A DNA stretch of 64,000 bases. Origin: Bretschneidera sinensis (taxonomy: Eukaryota; Streptophyta; Magnoliopsida; Brassicales; Akaniaceae). The notes beneath the pieces are model-generated. The model was given only the letters and a program-made list of their open reading frames with translations. It had not been told where the DNA came from and searched no databases. The stretch's first letter is position 1. The number at the start of each line of letters is the position of its first letter. The DNA lies in assembly GCA_023935145.1 (NCBI GenBank), contig CM043697.1, positions 43,606,501 through 43,670,500 on the forward strand, read 5' to 3'. Made by a program: the position numbers and the translations under genes. Below are positions 34,669-45,143 of this stretch, piece by piece.

Positions 34669-36387
34669 TAACCCACAACTAGTTTATTGCTAGTCCCTAG
34701 CAATTCAAGCGAAAACAAGACAATATGAAATGAATTCTATAGTAGAAATCAAAACAAAGTAAAGCAATAATAGCGTTAATCCAAGAGTAATTCAACTTTT
34801 TGTCTCAAAAATCGCACATAACACACAGCACATAGAATCATTAAATATCACTCAAGTTCAAAAATAATCTAAACATCAATCTCTTAACATCCATCTTACC
34901 ACAAACCATTAATCCAAACACCCGGATGATTTTATGCACAACATTCATGAATACAAGTCTTGGCCTCTAAAAGCATATTAAATTGTGTGACATCAATCAT
35001 AAATCAAACTCCATAAGCTCATTTTTCAAATCACTCTCCACTATTGTAGAAAAATCATACTACATCGGATCAATAGATCTTTAATAAGCTTGTAACGTTA
35101 GGCTAAGGTAAAGGTCAAGAAAGAACGGGAAGGATTAAACAAGTAAAAGAACTCAGTCTCATAAGTTAAACACAACCACTTTAAGCACTAGATAACCTTA
35201 CTTCAACACCCAACTCATTCAACCATTTTTCGAGCATTTCTCTTAATAAATCACCACTTTTTTTTTCTTCTTTCCTTGCCATAATTCACTTTTTTTTTTT
35301 TGGCACATAACCATTCACCTCCTTTTTCATTCTTTTTTACTCTTTTCCATAACCCCCAACTTATCTCCTTTAATGTACTTGGATTATGGTAGTAATATAT
35401 ATTTTTTTCATATTTCCATCCTTACTTCTTTTAAGTGCTTCTCAACAAATGTGTATAACTAAATTCTCTTAAACGAAAGGTAAGGATAAAATATTTTTAG
35501 GCTCATAAAGATAAGTAAATGGGTTATCGAAAGAAATAATGCTCAAATTCTTTTTCAAGAAAAAAAGCTTAAACAAGTGACTAGCGATAAATATAGTAGG
35601 GGTAAGTTTGAAAGGCTCAAACGGTCCAAAAATGGCCTACATCATATCCTAAGTAGTGTGCATTCTAGGATTTCGCTTCAAGTGATTATCAAATAAATTC
35701 CAGAGCTTGTCGAGACCGTAAAAGTATTCACAAAATAATCGCACATAAAACTTCTCTAGATGCTTTAGACTAATCATGCAATCATACCGCAAACCAGAGT
35801 CTCAAACCAAAAGAAGATCAACACTTAAATTATTCTCAAACAGAAGCAAGATTTAACTTCTTCTAAACGCTATATGCTATCTCAATTAAGCTCATATCAT
35901 TGACATGTGAATTAACTCCAAGACTAACACAAAGCATGCTAAGAACAAACAAATGTATTAAAACAAAACAAACGAATTAAAACGAAAAGAAAAAGGAAGG
36001 TGACACCCAACAATTCAATGTTATGGAATAAAAATGCATTTCCTCCACCCTAACTTAAGATAAGCATTGTCCTCAATGTGAAAGCAAAAGTTAAGGAAAC
36101 TCCCTTTGTAACCAAAGGTGCGAGGAACCGAAAATTATGCACGACCATTTGAACTGATGTGCATATTTGTCCCTAAAAAAGAAATACGAAGGTAATATTG
36201 AAAAACAACAAAATACTAATAATAAACAAGAAAAAGAAATATGAAAAACAATAGAAATAAAAAGATATGTTGTGGGGTGCCTCCTATGAGCGCTAAGTTT
36301 TACGTCTTCAGCCAGACGGTGCACTACTCTCACTACTGGCCTCATTGTGATGCTGAAGATGAGGCTCCATACTCAATGGCCTCAGTG
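34669..36387 (-). other. Non-coding 3' part of element B
   Basis: AT-rich and without conserved ORFs; colinear with 21391-23079 of element A. ORFs here such as 36091-36345 and 36399-36587 (minus) are either this tail or the end of the gag-protease frame. Confidence 0.75.
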
Positions 36388-38985
36388 CTAGTCTTTTGTT
36401 AAGGAATACTTAAAGTCCACCACATGTGGCTCAAGTGTTCTTGGTGTTGCCCATTTACTATCAGCAGTAAGGTATGTGATTCCCGCATCCATGTGACTTT
36501 TCTCAAGCAACTCCTCAAAGCATGGTTGCCATGATTTCTTAATAAATCCCTATGACTTATCAAAAATATCAACAACATTAACGGCATAGGGATAAATTAA
36601 AGAATCATCGAACTCAAAATTATTAGGAGTGAATTCCAAATAGTTAGAATTATCTTTAATGTACTCATCCTCTTCATGTGGCTGCCTTGAGACTCGAAAA
36701 ACATTTACCTCTAAAGTTATATTTCCAAATGATAATGTCATTAGGCCATTCCTACAATTAATGAGGGTATTGGCGGTGGCAAGGAATGGTCTTCCAAGTA
36801 TCAACGGAATTTTTGACTCCGTATTCACAATGGAAACGGTATCTAAAACCAAAAAGTCAACAAGATAATAGAAATTATCAATTTGCAACAAAACATCTTC
36901 CACAATACCTCTTGGTTTTCTTACTGATCTATCCGCTAGTTGAAGTACCACGAAGGTTGGTTTGATCTCACCTAGACCGAGCTGCAAGTACATGGAGTAT
37001 GGCATGAGGTTCACACTAGCACCCAAATCTAGCAATGCTTGGCCACAAGATTTCTTTCCAATTTGGCAAGCCACCGTTGGACAGCCCGAATCTTTATATT
37101 TGGGCGGTGTCTTGCTGTCAATTATTGCACTTGCTTGCTCCGTTAAGAATGTCATCTTCCTCACATTGTGCCTCCTCTTGAGTGTGCATAGGTCCTTGAT
37201 GACTTTAGCATAGTTGGGAACCTGTTTTATGACATGAAGAAGAGGAAGGATAATTTTAACATGCTGAAGTTGTTCAAGAATCTCACCTTTTAATGTTGAA
37301 TTTCTCTCTTTAGGTTTAAGGAGTGCTTGAGGGAAAAGCACCGGTAAAGAATTATTATGAGCATCTTGTTTCTTGGGGGCTTCATCCTTGTTCCTCACGG
37401 TGTAAGAAATCAAGTTTGATGGTAGAGTGGGCCCATCAATTTTCTTACCACTGCGAGTGATTATGGCATTAACCTCTTTAACATTTTGATTATTAGGATT
37501 GGAGGTTTGTACCATATGTTTTCCCCTTGGATTAGGTTGTGGCTGTGAAGGAAAACAACCTTGCTCTTGAACCGTCAAGAAACTAGTCAACTTGGTGAGT
37601 TGACTCTTTATCACCTTTTGTTCCTCTTTGATCGCTTGTTGCTCCTCTAGCAACCGTTGATTTATCTTGCCTTGCTCTTCCACACTCTTAGCATGTACTT
37701 GCATAAATGACTTAAACATATCTTCCAAAGGTAAATATTGTTGAGGTGCATTAGATGAGGTTGCTTCCAGTTGCCATTGGGTACTAGAGTGGGGATGAGG
37801 TTGTATATCGGATCTCCAATGAGTGCTAGATTGGGCAGAAGGTTGCATATCGGATCTCCAACTAAAATTAGGGTGATTCTTCCAACCAAGATTGTAGGTG
37901 TTCGAGTAGGGTGAGTCTGGTTTCCTAAAGGCTATACCTACAGCATTACACTTTCCCTTCATCTCAAAATAAGCTGGACAATCCTTAGGTACATGATCTA
38001 CCCCATTACACATAAAGCAAGGTTCATGGAACTCTACCCTAGCAACCAGTTTGGGGGCTCTAGCATCCTTGGTTTTTAAGGCTTCAATTTCCTTAGTTTG
38101 GGCCTCTAAATGGGCTTTAAGGCTATCCTCTTCCTTAAGTTGATAAATTCCAGTAGGTTGATTTCTCTTAGTACTTTCCATAGCATTCAGTCCTGTCCAA
38201 GTGTGGGCTTTTTTCGATAGATCATCTAGGAAATCTATGGCTTAGTCGGGATCTTTTTGAAGAAAATCCCCATTGCACATCATTTCTATGAACTGTCTTT
38301 TCCTACTTAGGAGTCCATCATAGAAATAGCTAACTACCCACCAACTCTCATACCCATGGTGTGGACAAGAATTCAAAAGGTCCTTGAAACGTTCCCAAAC
38401 TTGATAAAAGGTTTCATTCTCCTTTTGTGCAAAGTTTGAGATTTGTCTCTTGAGGTTGTTGGTCTTATGGGTTGGGAAGTGCTTTTGGAAGAAAACTTGG
38501 GTCATCTCATTCCAACTACCTATAGACCTAGGCCTTAACGAGTACAGCCAAACCATGGCTTTTTCCTTAAGTGAAAAAGGGAAAAACCTAAGTTTGACGG
38601 TGTCTACCATATCAGCCCTACCTTGAAAGGTAGCTACTACTTCCTCAAATTCTTTAATATGGATATAGGGGTTTTCATTCTCAAACCTATGGAAGGTTGG
38701 TAGCAATTGGATCATGCCCGGCTTAAACTCAGGTTGTTGAACATTATGGGGGAACATGATACAAGATGGTGTGGCCATTCGGCTATGGTGCAAATAGTCT
38801 TTAAGTGTCCTAGCAACATTTTCATTGTGATTTTCGACCATGTTAACAAAATCCTCTAAATTCTCACTAGAGTGTGCACTATGGTTTGATCTAGGCGAGA
38901 TTTCACTAACGGACGTGGAAGAAGAGGGTAACTCTATTTCAGGTCTTTTAATGAATCTGCCTCGCGAATCTCTCAATCTAAGCAT
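36388..38985 (-). pseudogene. Element B gag-protease polyprotein (nearly open)
   Basis: Start M-L-R-L-R-D-S-R-G-R-F at 38985; the family frame ends at a TAG at 36388-36390. Only two in-frame stops break about 865 codons. A TAA near 38240 follows D-F-L-Q-K-D-P-D (probably a GAA codon before), and a TAG near 36550 stands where element A keeps a Gln codon after F-D-K-S. Domains in order: gag core with I-Q-L-L-P-T-F and W-E-R-F-K-D-L-L; CCHC zinc knuckle C-FM-C-NGVD-H-VPKD-C (about 37979-38020); low-complexity N-P-H/Q-W region; Q/E/K-rich coiled coil; aspartic protease with L-L-D-L-G-A-S-V-N-L-M-P (near 37025) and I-P-L-I-L-G-R-P-F-L. The frame then ends with no RT. Confidence 0.9.
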
Positions 38986-39112
38986 ATACCAAAGGAATTA
39001 AAGGGAAACAAATAAAATAGAAAAATAAAATTATAAAATCAAAACAAAGAGCAAAGAACAATATTACCGTCATGTCTCAAAGTTGACAATCTTCCTTGTA
39101 CTTAAGCGCGTC

Positions 39113-39130
39113 TCCCTGGCAACGGTGCCA
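39113..39130 (-). other. Primer binding site of element B
   Basis: On minus it reads TGGCACCGTTGCCAGGGA, two transitions from the Athila/Tat consensus TGGCGCCGTTGCCGGGGA, five bases from the LTR. Confidence 0.8.
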
Positions 39131-39135
39131 AAATT

Positions 39136-40483
39136 TGATTACGCTCAAACTAATACGCGATTATTGTGTATAGTTGAGGTGTCGATCCCACGAGGAAAAG
39201 CGAACTACAAGAGAAGGTGTAAACTTTAATACAAAATGATAAAATTTAAATGAAAGAATCTGAGTTTTGATAATGAAATAATGTGAGAGAATTGTGTAAA
39301 TATAATGAAGAATATAATAAAGAAACAACAAGGTTCCGGGAATCCCTCCTAAGTTCGTTGCCTTATTCCAATCTTGATTCATTTGTTTTTATCTCGATTA
39401 CTAGTTTCGTATCCCAAACAGGCAATCAGTAAATATTCAATCACAAGACATTAACATTCTGATGTAATTGCTATGAATCACTCATTGATTTCGATTCAAG
39501 TACACATGACCTATCTTATAGATTTATCAAGAAACGACAATATATTTCAATAACAATATCGCAGTAATGGACAAACCTAAAAGATAAATCTACCGGAATC
39601 AATCACATCCAAACAACTTGACATAAGAAGAGATTGACTAGACTTATATGAAGGAGAAGGGTGCAATCACCGGATTAAGAAAATCTAAGAGAAGAAGAAC
39701 ATAAATTTCAGCTATCACATGAACCTAAATTCTTCTTGTTTAATCAAAGAGTAAATCATAACAATGTTTAACAATAAATCCTTACAACTGAACCAAGAAT
39801 GAAAATAAGAACAGCTACACCTAGGGATTCATCCATTTGCCTTACTTGGAGATTAGTTGGCCATGAGGCTCATGCCTGAACACCGTAATGGAGAAGAATG
39901 GCGAGCTCTCTCTTCAGTTTCTAGCCTCCAAAACCTCTCCTTTATGAAACCCTAAGTGATCTATTTATAATACAAAAGTTCAAGGGTATTTTTGGGTCTA
40001 AACTATTATTAAAACCCTAATTAGGAAACAGGGCATCGCACTTGCGCCGCGGCGCACACTAATCCAAGCCGTGGCTCAACCATGATTCTGGCTTTGTGGA
40101 GGTTTCGTAGGCCATGACACACACTAGCAGGCCATGGCAAACACTAGTCCAGGCCGCAGCTCAGGCTTCTTTCTCAAATTGTCATGGTTCTGGAGGTCGC
40201 GGCTCAGCTGGTCCAGGCCGCGGTGCACAGCCTCGGTTCTCTTTGTTTTCTCCTTCCACGATCATACCTTTACCCTCGATATGCATTAAATCATCATACT
40301 TTAAGCAACGATAGCTTTTCCATCTCTTTTGAACCCAAAACACCTGAAAATACACCGAAATAGATCAATGATCCAAGAATGACACTTTAGAATTGTTAAG
40401 GTATAAATGTGTAATTCAACCCTAGATCAACCCTAAAATACTAACAAATAGTACTATTAAGATGCATTTCATGACTCTCATCA
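39136..40483 (-). repeat. 5' LTR of element B (right)
   Basis: 1348 bp with the GC-rich patch at about 40042-40232. Adjoins the GCCAC duplication. Confidence 0.93.
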
Positions 40484-42264
40484 GCCACCCTATTCTGTTG
40501 AGGTGTATATGGAGTTGTTTTCTATCTTGCAATTTTGTTTGCCACTTAGAATTGCTCAAACTTGTCTGAGCAGAATTCCCCTCCATTATCTGTTCTCAGT
40601 ACCTTTATCTTTAAATTCACAGAACTTATCAAATGCTTCAGCTTTACTCTTAATGAAATGAATCCATGTATACCTTGAAAAATCATCAATGAAAGAGACA
40701 TAAGACCTTGATTTTCTAAGAGATTAGATCGGACTGGCCCAAACACATCACTATGTATTAAATCCAGAATACTCTTTGCCCTCGTGCCAGCGGACTTAAA
40801 ACTCACACGGTTTTGCTTGCCATATAGACAATGCTCACAGAAACCGAATCCCATGGAGCAATCTGGGACTCCCTTCTCCATCTACTTTGACGATAAATTA
40901 GATAGTCCCTTTTCATCGATATGCCTAAGCCTCTTATGCCACAACATAGAGGACGTCGCCTCATCATCAATCGCCTTCTTAGAGATAAAACCTCCACTGC
41001 ACTAACTTTGTATTGTATTTTCCAGTAGCTTGTACAACGTACCATACTGAACATGTCATGCAATTACTAATGATCCATGAGTCATCTTGCACGAATTTTT
41101 GTCACAGCTGAAATTTACTCCCCCATCTGCCATCTTATTGACTGATATTACGTTCCTACTGAGACCCGAAATATGCATCATGCTTGGAAGTGTTCTGATT
41201 GTCCCATCATTCATCCTCAACTTTACCTTCCTACGACCAATAATTTTCATCAGAAAGTTATCTCCCAATAAAACGTTTCCCCCATCAAAGGTTTCACACT
41301 CATGAAATCAGTTTCTATGAGGTGTCATGTGAAAAGATTATCATGTGTCGATTATCAAAACACTCTAATCTGATTGAGCCAAGCAAGATGCCATATTTAA
41401 GTCACCAACATCATCATTATACTGGTTCTTGTCACTAGGAGCTGATATCTCATCTGTTCGCTTTTCAGGGTTCATACTCTTACTTCTGTACTCATTTTTT
41501 AGATGTCCAGGCTTCCTACACTTCCAACACTTCAACCTAGATTTATCCTTACTTTTCGATCTTCCCCTAAACTTGGATTTATCACCAGACTACTTGTAGG
41601 CTTTATCACAGGTTTTCCCTATCATGGATAAGGTCTCCTTTGATGAGTTTTTTGTACCCTGTCGCCTCATCTTCGAAGACAATAGGACTGTCATGACATT
41701 CTCAAAAGACAGATCAGTCGTACCACTACCAATTGCAACTATCAAGTTATCCCACGAATCAAGCAGTGAACAGAGCAGTGTAATAGCCTTATCTTCATCC
41801 GTCACATCAATACTAATAGATAATAATTAACTTATTAAAGTGTTGAACTTATGTCGATGAACAGACAAAGAATCGCCCTCAGCCATCCGAAGTTTGTACA
41901 ACTTCTTCCGCATAAATAGTTTATTTACTAGAGATTTATTCTGATAAAGGCTTTCCAGCTTCTTCCAGAGATCTTTCACAGTGTTTTCTCCATAAACGTT
42001 TATCATGACAGAATCGGTCAGGCACAGCCGAATCAGACTTTGTGCCTTCCCATCGAGCTTCTCCCACTCTGCGATGATCACTGAAGATGATGTCGAAACC
42101 ACCACCGGCGATGCCTCTGCCGTGAACACCGTACTCTTCAGTATCTCATCAACTATCATTGTCCACATATCTCTATCCACAAGCAGATCCTCCATCTTCA
42201 GTTTCCATAACTCGAAGCTCTTCCCTTTGAACTTCTCGATTTCAATCTGTGATCCAATCGACAT
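40484..42264 (-). pseudogene. copia-T gag, protease and integrase
   Basis: On minus, gag starts M-S-I-G-S-Q-I-E-I-E-K-F-K-G at 42264 (ORFs 41827-42264 and 41590-41805). A zinc knuckle near 41475-41540 reads C-W-K-C-R-K-P-G-H-L-K-N-E-Y, with the last Cys replaced by Tyr. Protease remnant in ORF 41056-41268, then GAG-pre-integrase (C-E-H-C-L-Y-G-K-Q near 40830) and the integrase core with H-S-D-V-F-G-P-V and R-T-D-N-G-G-E-F (ORF 40546-40881). The remaining integrase lies beyond element B at 33161-33321. Several stops and frameshifts. Motifs fit the Tork/Tnt1-like branch of Ty1/copia; lineage confidence is moderate. Confidence 0.85.
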
Positions 42265-42291
42265 CTTTGATCATCAATCCTCTAACACAAG

Positions 42292-42303
42292 GCTCTGATA
42301 CCA
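42292..42303 (-). other. Primer binding site of copia-T
   Basis: Perfect TGGTATCAGAGC on minus, two bases from the LTR. Confidence 0.88.
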
Positions 42304-42305
42304 AT

Positions 42306-42716
42306 TGAAGGATTCGAGATCTGTCAATCACATGAATTATAAACAGAAAGAAAAGAAGACAAGATTTACCCAGGTTCACCCAAGATTAGGGCTACATCTT
42401 GCCAGAAGTTTCTTATTATCAACCTCACAAATCTCTCTGTTACAATGTATGCTCAGTACATAAAGAATATTTATATGCAACTTACATCCTAATTAGGGCA
42501 TAATTAGGATTTTGTTCTGCTGCAGAACTACCGCTCTTCATGGACCCAAGCCCAAACCGCTAAGCAAAAAACCAGGCCCAACTTATGTACATGGCCCAAA
42601 AGTTTCAAGGGCGCTGCCCCCTAACCCCTGCCCGCTCGCTCACCGGGGAGCGAGACCCCCGTGTTCGTCTAGGGATCTACAGATCTGGTCCTGTGAAATA
42701 TGCACCAACTCTAACA
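42306..42716 (-). repeat. 5' LTR of copia-T
   Basis: 411 bp. On minus it runs TGTTAGAGTTGGTGC...GAATCCTTCA. The outer flank is ACTTA (42717-42721); the partner target copy is lost with the deleted 3' end. A short plus-strand ORF at 42512-42812 is not a gene. Confidence 0.8.
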
Positions 42717-43600
42717 ACTTATAGAAAGGGTTTGAGAAAGGGTACATTTAACAAATGGGTTTGCAAGTGGGAGAGACAGAAGAGAGTGACTAAGAGGGCT
42801 AGAGATCGATGAGAATGGTCGGGTATGGGTTTCACAAACTAGGTTAGGGTTGAACTTAAGAGGATGTGAAAGACATAGATAAGGATGGTTACGACATTTT
42901 TGAGAGTGCAAGACAGAGATGAGAACTTAGAAGTAAGAGGTAGACAGAAACTTGTCTGAACAGGGTATTAGGCATTTGGGTGAGTATCGTGTAGTGGGTT
43001 AGGATTAGGCTTGGGCACAATTTGGGTTTAGGGAAAAAAACAATTTGGGCTTGGGTTTATCATAGTAGGTTGGGATTGACCCAAAAAAACGTTTTGGCTG
43101 ATCTTATTAGGTTAAAAAAATCAAACTCTAAACCCTAATTAATTCAATCGGTTAATGTCGAAATACTTAGGTTAATTTGATCGAAACGGTTAAATAAAAA
43201 TTGATCGAAAAAAAAAGATTATAACTTTTAACGTACCAATCGAACCGATCGTTTCGATCGTTTGCTCACGCTTATATGTGTTTGTTCCCTAAAATGCATT
43301 GCAAATATGATAGCAAACACATCCCTTATTTCCTATTAAAGTCATTTCATGGATAAAAACAAATGAAAGATTAATTGTAATATTTTATTTGTAAGTGTTA
43401 TAATTTTTCATTTTTGAATAATAATATTCTTTTTTTTTATTTAGAAGTATTCTTGAATAATTTCGATGTGAAAGAGTCTCTCCAATCTCTATATTCAAAT
43501 GGGATAATGAACTTGCTTAACTATCACTAGCTAACTTACTTGGTTGGTTTAATAAAATTAAAAAAAAATCCATGTAAAAGAATTAATAAATCTATATATT
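42717..43600. other. Interior of the CACTA element, non-coding
   Basis: No protein motif. An inverted repeat pairs GATCGAAACGGTT (43179-43191) with AACCGATCGTTTCGATC (43243-43259). GGGCTTGGGTTTAT and similar G-rich runs occur near 43000-43070. It may be original CACTA filler or the remains of another small element. Confidence 0.45.
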
Positions 43601-43653
43601 AGGGTGTGTTTAGGTTTTAGAAAATGTTTCTTAGCATAAATATAATTGGTAAA

Positions 43654-44110
43654 GTGATACTACGTTTTGGTTTTAAAAAAATAAAAAGGCAATTTAAAAT
43701 ATATTAAAATGCATTTATTATCACCGCCGGAATATTCCGTCGATGATACTATTTTTGGTTTTAAAAGAATAAAAACAATTTAAAATATATTTTAAAACAC
43801 ATTTATCATCACCAACAGAATATTCCTGGTGATACTTTTTTTGGTTTTAAAAAAATGAAAATACAATTTAAAATGTATTTCAAAAGAATTTATTATCACC
43901 GACAAAATATTCTGTCGGTGATACTATTTTTCATATGAAAATCTAATCAAAAACAAAAAAAAAATGAATTTTAAAAAACTTATTACCGAAGGAATAGTCC
44001 ATCAATGATACTTTTCCATATATCACCGAGAGATATAGTCCGTCGGTGATAATCCATTTGGGATAGGTACTTTCACTCACAGATAATATTTCATCGGTGA
44101 TAAGCCGTCA
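43654..44110. repeat. Right subterminal hairpin array of the CACTA element
   Basis: Units of 86-90 bp begin (G/A)TGATACT(A/T)(C/T) at 43654, 43743, 43829 and 43919. Each carries TTTTGGTTTTAAAA, AATTTAAAAT and a hairpin such as TATCACCGAC/GTCGGTGATA (43892-43925). Further hairpin arms follow to 44110. The 89, 86 and 90-bp spacings are counted from the sequence. Confidence 0.85.
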
Positions 44111-44113
44111 CTA

Positions 44114-44134
44114 ATACCGCTTTTTCTTTTAGTG
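44114..44134. repeat. Right CACTA terminal inverted repeat
   Basis: Reads ...GCTTTTTCTTTTAGTG and is followed by the ACT duplication. Confidence 0.9.
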
Positions 44135-44137
44135 ACT

Positions 44138-44440
44138 ATTTTTTATAAAAATTATTTTATTGTATCCTCCTATGTATCAAATGTGCACATGTTTAATGGT
44201 CAAGGTTCGTTGATTTTGCCATACCATTCTGCATTTTGGCACTTTCGACCAATATGAGCACTTTAGCTGGATTCAGTCAGTAAACCCACCCTAAAGGCAG
44301 CTTAGGTCCTTGAGATGGGAACTTGGTTATTTGTTGCAGCTTGTTTTGCTGAGTATGCAGTTTACAGTACAGGTGCGATGGCCTGCTCATCTTGAAGCTT
44401 CTGCTAATTTATATTTATAGTGTGTAATGTTCTTCATAAA
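44138..44440. other. Host flank between the CACTA element and the SINE-like sequence
   Basis: No confident gene. A stretch near 44333-44400 begins with an acceptor-like TTTGTTGCAG followed by 18 plus-strand codons (A-C-F-A-E-Y-A-V-Y-S-T-G-A-M...) to a stop, which could be a relic exon. I do not recognise it. Confidence 0.35.
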
Positions 44441-44448
44441 CGATGGAT

Positions 44449-44600
44449 TCTCTTGGCCTAGTGGTTTCCTCCGGGTCTTCCATATAGGAGTCGGGTTCAA
44501 TCCCCCATAACAAAGAACACTGAACCAAAGTTTGAGCCATTGAAATAAAGCATATCAAGTGTACTTTTATATAGCTAATAAAAGAGGCTAACCTCTTTTA
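44449..44600 (+). mobile_element. Possible tRNA-derived SINE fragment
   Basis: Has an A-box-like TTGGCCTAGTGGTTTCC and, after about 30 bases, a B box GGGTTCAATCCC, the pol III promoter pair of tRNA-derived SINEs. No acceptor or anticodon stem pairs properly, so it is not a tRNA gene. The 3' end is not clear. Confidence 0.4.
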
Positions 44601-44709
44601 GTTCTCATTTTATGCTAACTTATAAAATAAAATAAAAAAGACAAAAAGATGGATACTTTCTTATTTGGAGCATGGTAATATATCAGAGTTTTTAGGTAGA
44701 AATTAAATT

Positions 44710-45018
44710 TCAAATCCATATAGCTCCTGCTCTTCTCAGCAATGGGGCTAGCTGGTTCCTCACTTGGAGTGACATCACCTGATTAGCTCCACCAACTAAC
44801 TGTTGCCCTATGAACACGGATGGTACACTCGGATTACACCCTAGCTGCCTGAGTGCTCTTTCGATTTCCTGACCATTTTGAATTTCATCAAGCTCGTAAA
44901 CAGTCGGGTTGGCCCCAAATCCAGAAATGAGTGACTTAATGGTGTGGCTCATGCAACAAGAGCTCCTGCTGAAGATCACCACTGGTCTATCAGCAACCAA
45001 CCTTGTCACTGTCTCCAT
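44710..45018 (-). CDS. CC-type monothiol glutaredoxin
   Basis: A complete, single-exon, intact 102-residue protein from ATG (45016-45018) to TGA (44710-44712). It has a thioredoxin fold. The active site C21-C22-M23-S24 marks the land-plant CC-type (ROXY) class, with a serine in the second catalytic position (GRXS type). Glutathione-binding features follow: the S-V-P loop before F-I-G, and G-G-A-N near residue 75. The C-terminus A-G-A-I-W-I corresponds to the A-L-W-L-like tail of the class. CC-type glutaredoxins act in the cytosol and nucleus, bind TGA bZIP factors and adjust transcription linked to nitrate, hormones and development; this role is known for the family and inferred here. The length (about 100 residues) is normal. 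A TATA box lies about 115 bp upstream. It is the only intact host gene seen, between a CACTA element and a retrotransposon nest. The numbered GRXS paralogue cannot be told by eye. Confidence 0.95.
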   Translation of the reverse strand: METVTRLVADRPVVIFSRSSCCMSHTIKSLISGFGANPTVYELDEIQNGQEIERALRQLGCNPSVPSVFIGQQLVGGANQVMSLQVRNQLAPLLRRAGAIWI

Positions 45019-45131
45019 TTGCTAATTTGCTAATGCAAAAAAGAGAAGATTTGGAAATTGTAAGTGATATGAATCTTAGTTTAGAGACTTATAAAAGGCT
45101 TGCTCTTGAGGAACTTAACTACCCAAGCAAG

Positions 45132-45143
45132 TCTATTTATACT
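45132..45143 (-). promoter_or_regulatory. TATA box of the glutaredoxin gene
   Basis: On minus it reads AGTATAAATAGA, about 115-125 bp upstream of the ATG, predicting a 5' UTR of roughly 80-90 nt that includes the CT-rich TCTTCTCTTTTTTGC before the start. Confidence 0.7.

Larger units (their letters stand above)
33322..40483 (-). mobile_element. Athila/Tat-type gag-protease element B, nested in copia-T
   Basis: 7162 bp bounded by TGATTACGCTC...GACTCTCATCA, with an exact 5-bp target duplication GCCAC (33317-33321 and 40484-40488). The LTRs are 1347 and 1348 bp. On minus the order is PBS, gag, protease, then about 1.7 kb of non-coding sequence. No RT, RNase H or integrase is present. The structure fits elements described as terminal-repeat retrotransposons with a GAG domain (TR-GAG). 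It sits inside the copia-T integrase. Confidence 0.93.
28840..44134. mobile_element. CACTA (En/Spm) transposon carrying nested retrotransposons
   Basis: Terminal inverted repeats: CACTAAAAGAAAAATCAGTAT at 28840-28860, and on the opposite strand CACTAAAAGAAAAAGCGGTAT at 44114-44134. The 3-bp target duplication ACT is exact (28837-28839 and 44135-44137), as expected for CACTA elements. Subterminal repeats built on TATCACCGACGG / CCGTCGGTGATA lie inside both ends (28862-28880 plus 32771-33160, and 43690-44110). No transposase is recognisable, so the core element was probably non-autonomous. Most of the length is later insertions: Tekay-3, and copia-T with element B. Confidence 0.9.

Noticed and set aside
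36659..37213. Plus ORFs at 36659-36868 and 36962-37213
   Set aside because: Antisense to the element B protease.
42512..42812. Two overlapping plus ORFs with P/R-rich translation
   Set aside because: They lie across the copia-T LTR and its flank, in different frames, without any domain.
44449..44520. tRNA gene
   Set aside because: Box A and B motifs are present but no acceptor stem or anticodon arm can be paired; reported only as a possible SINE.
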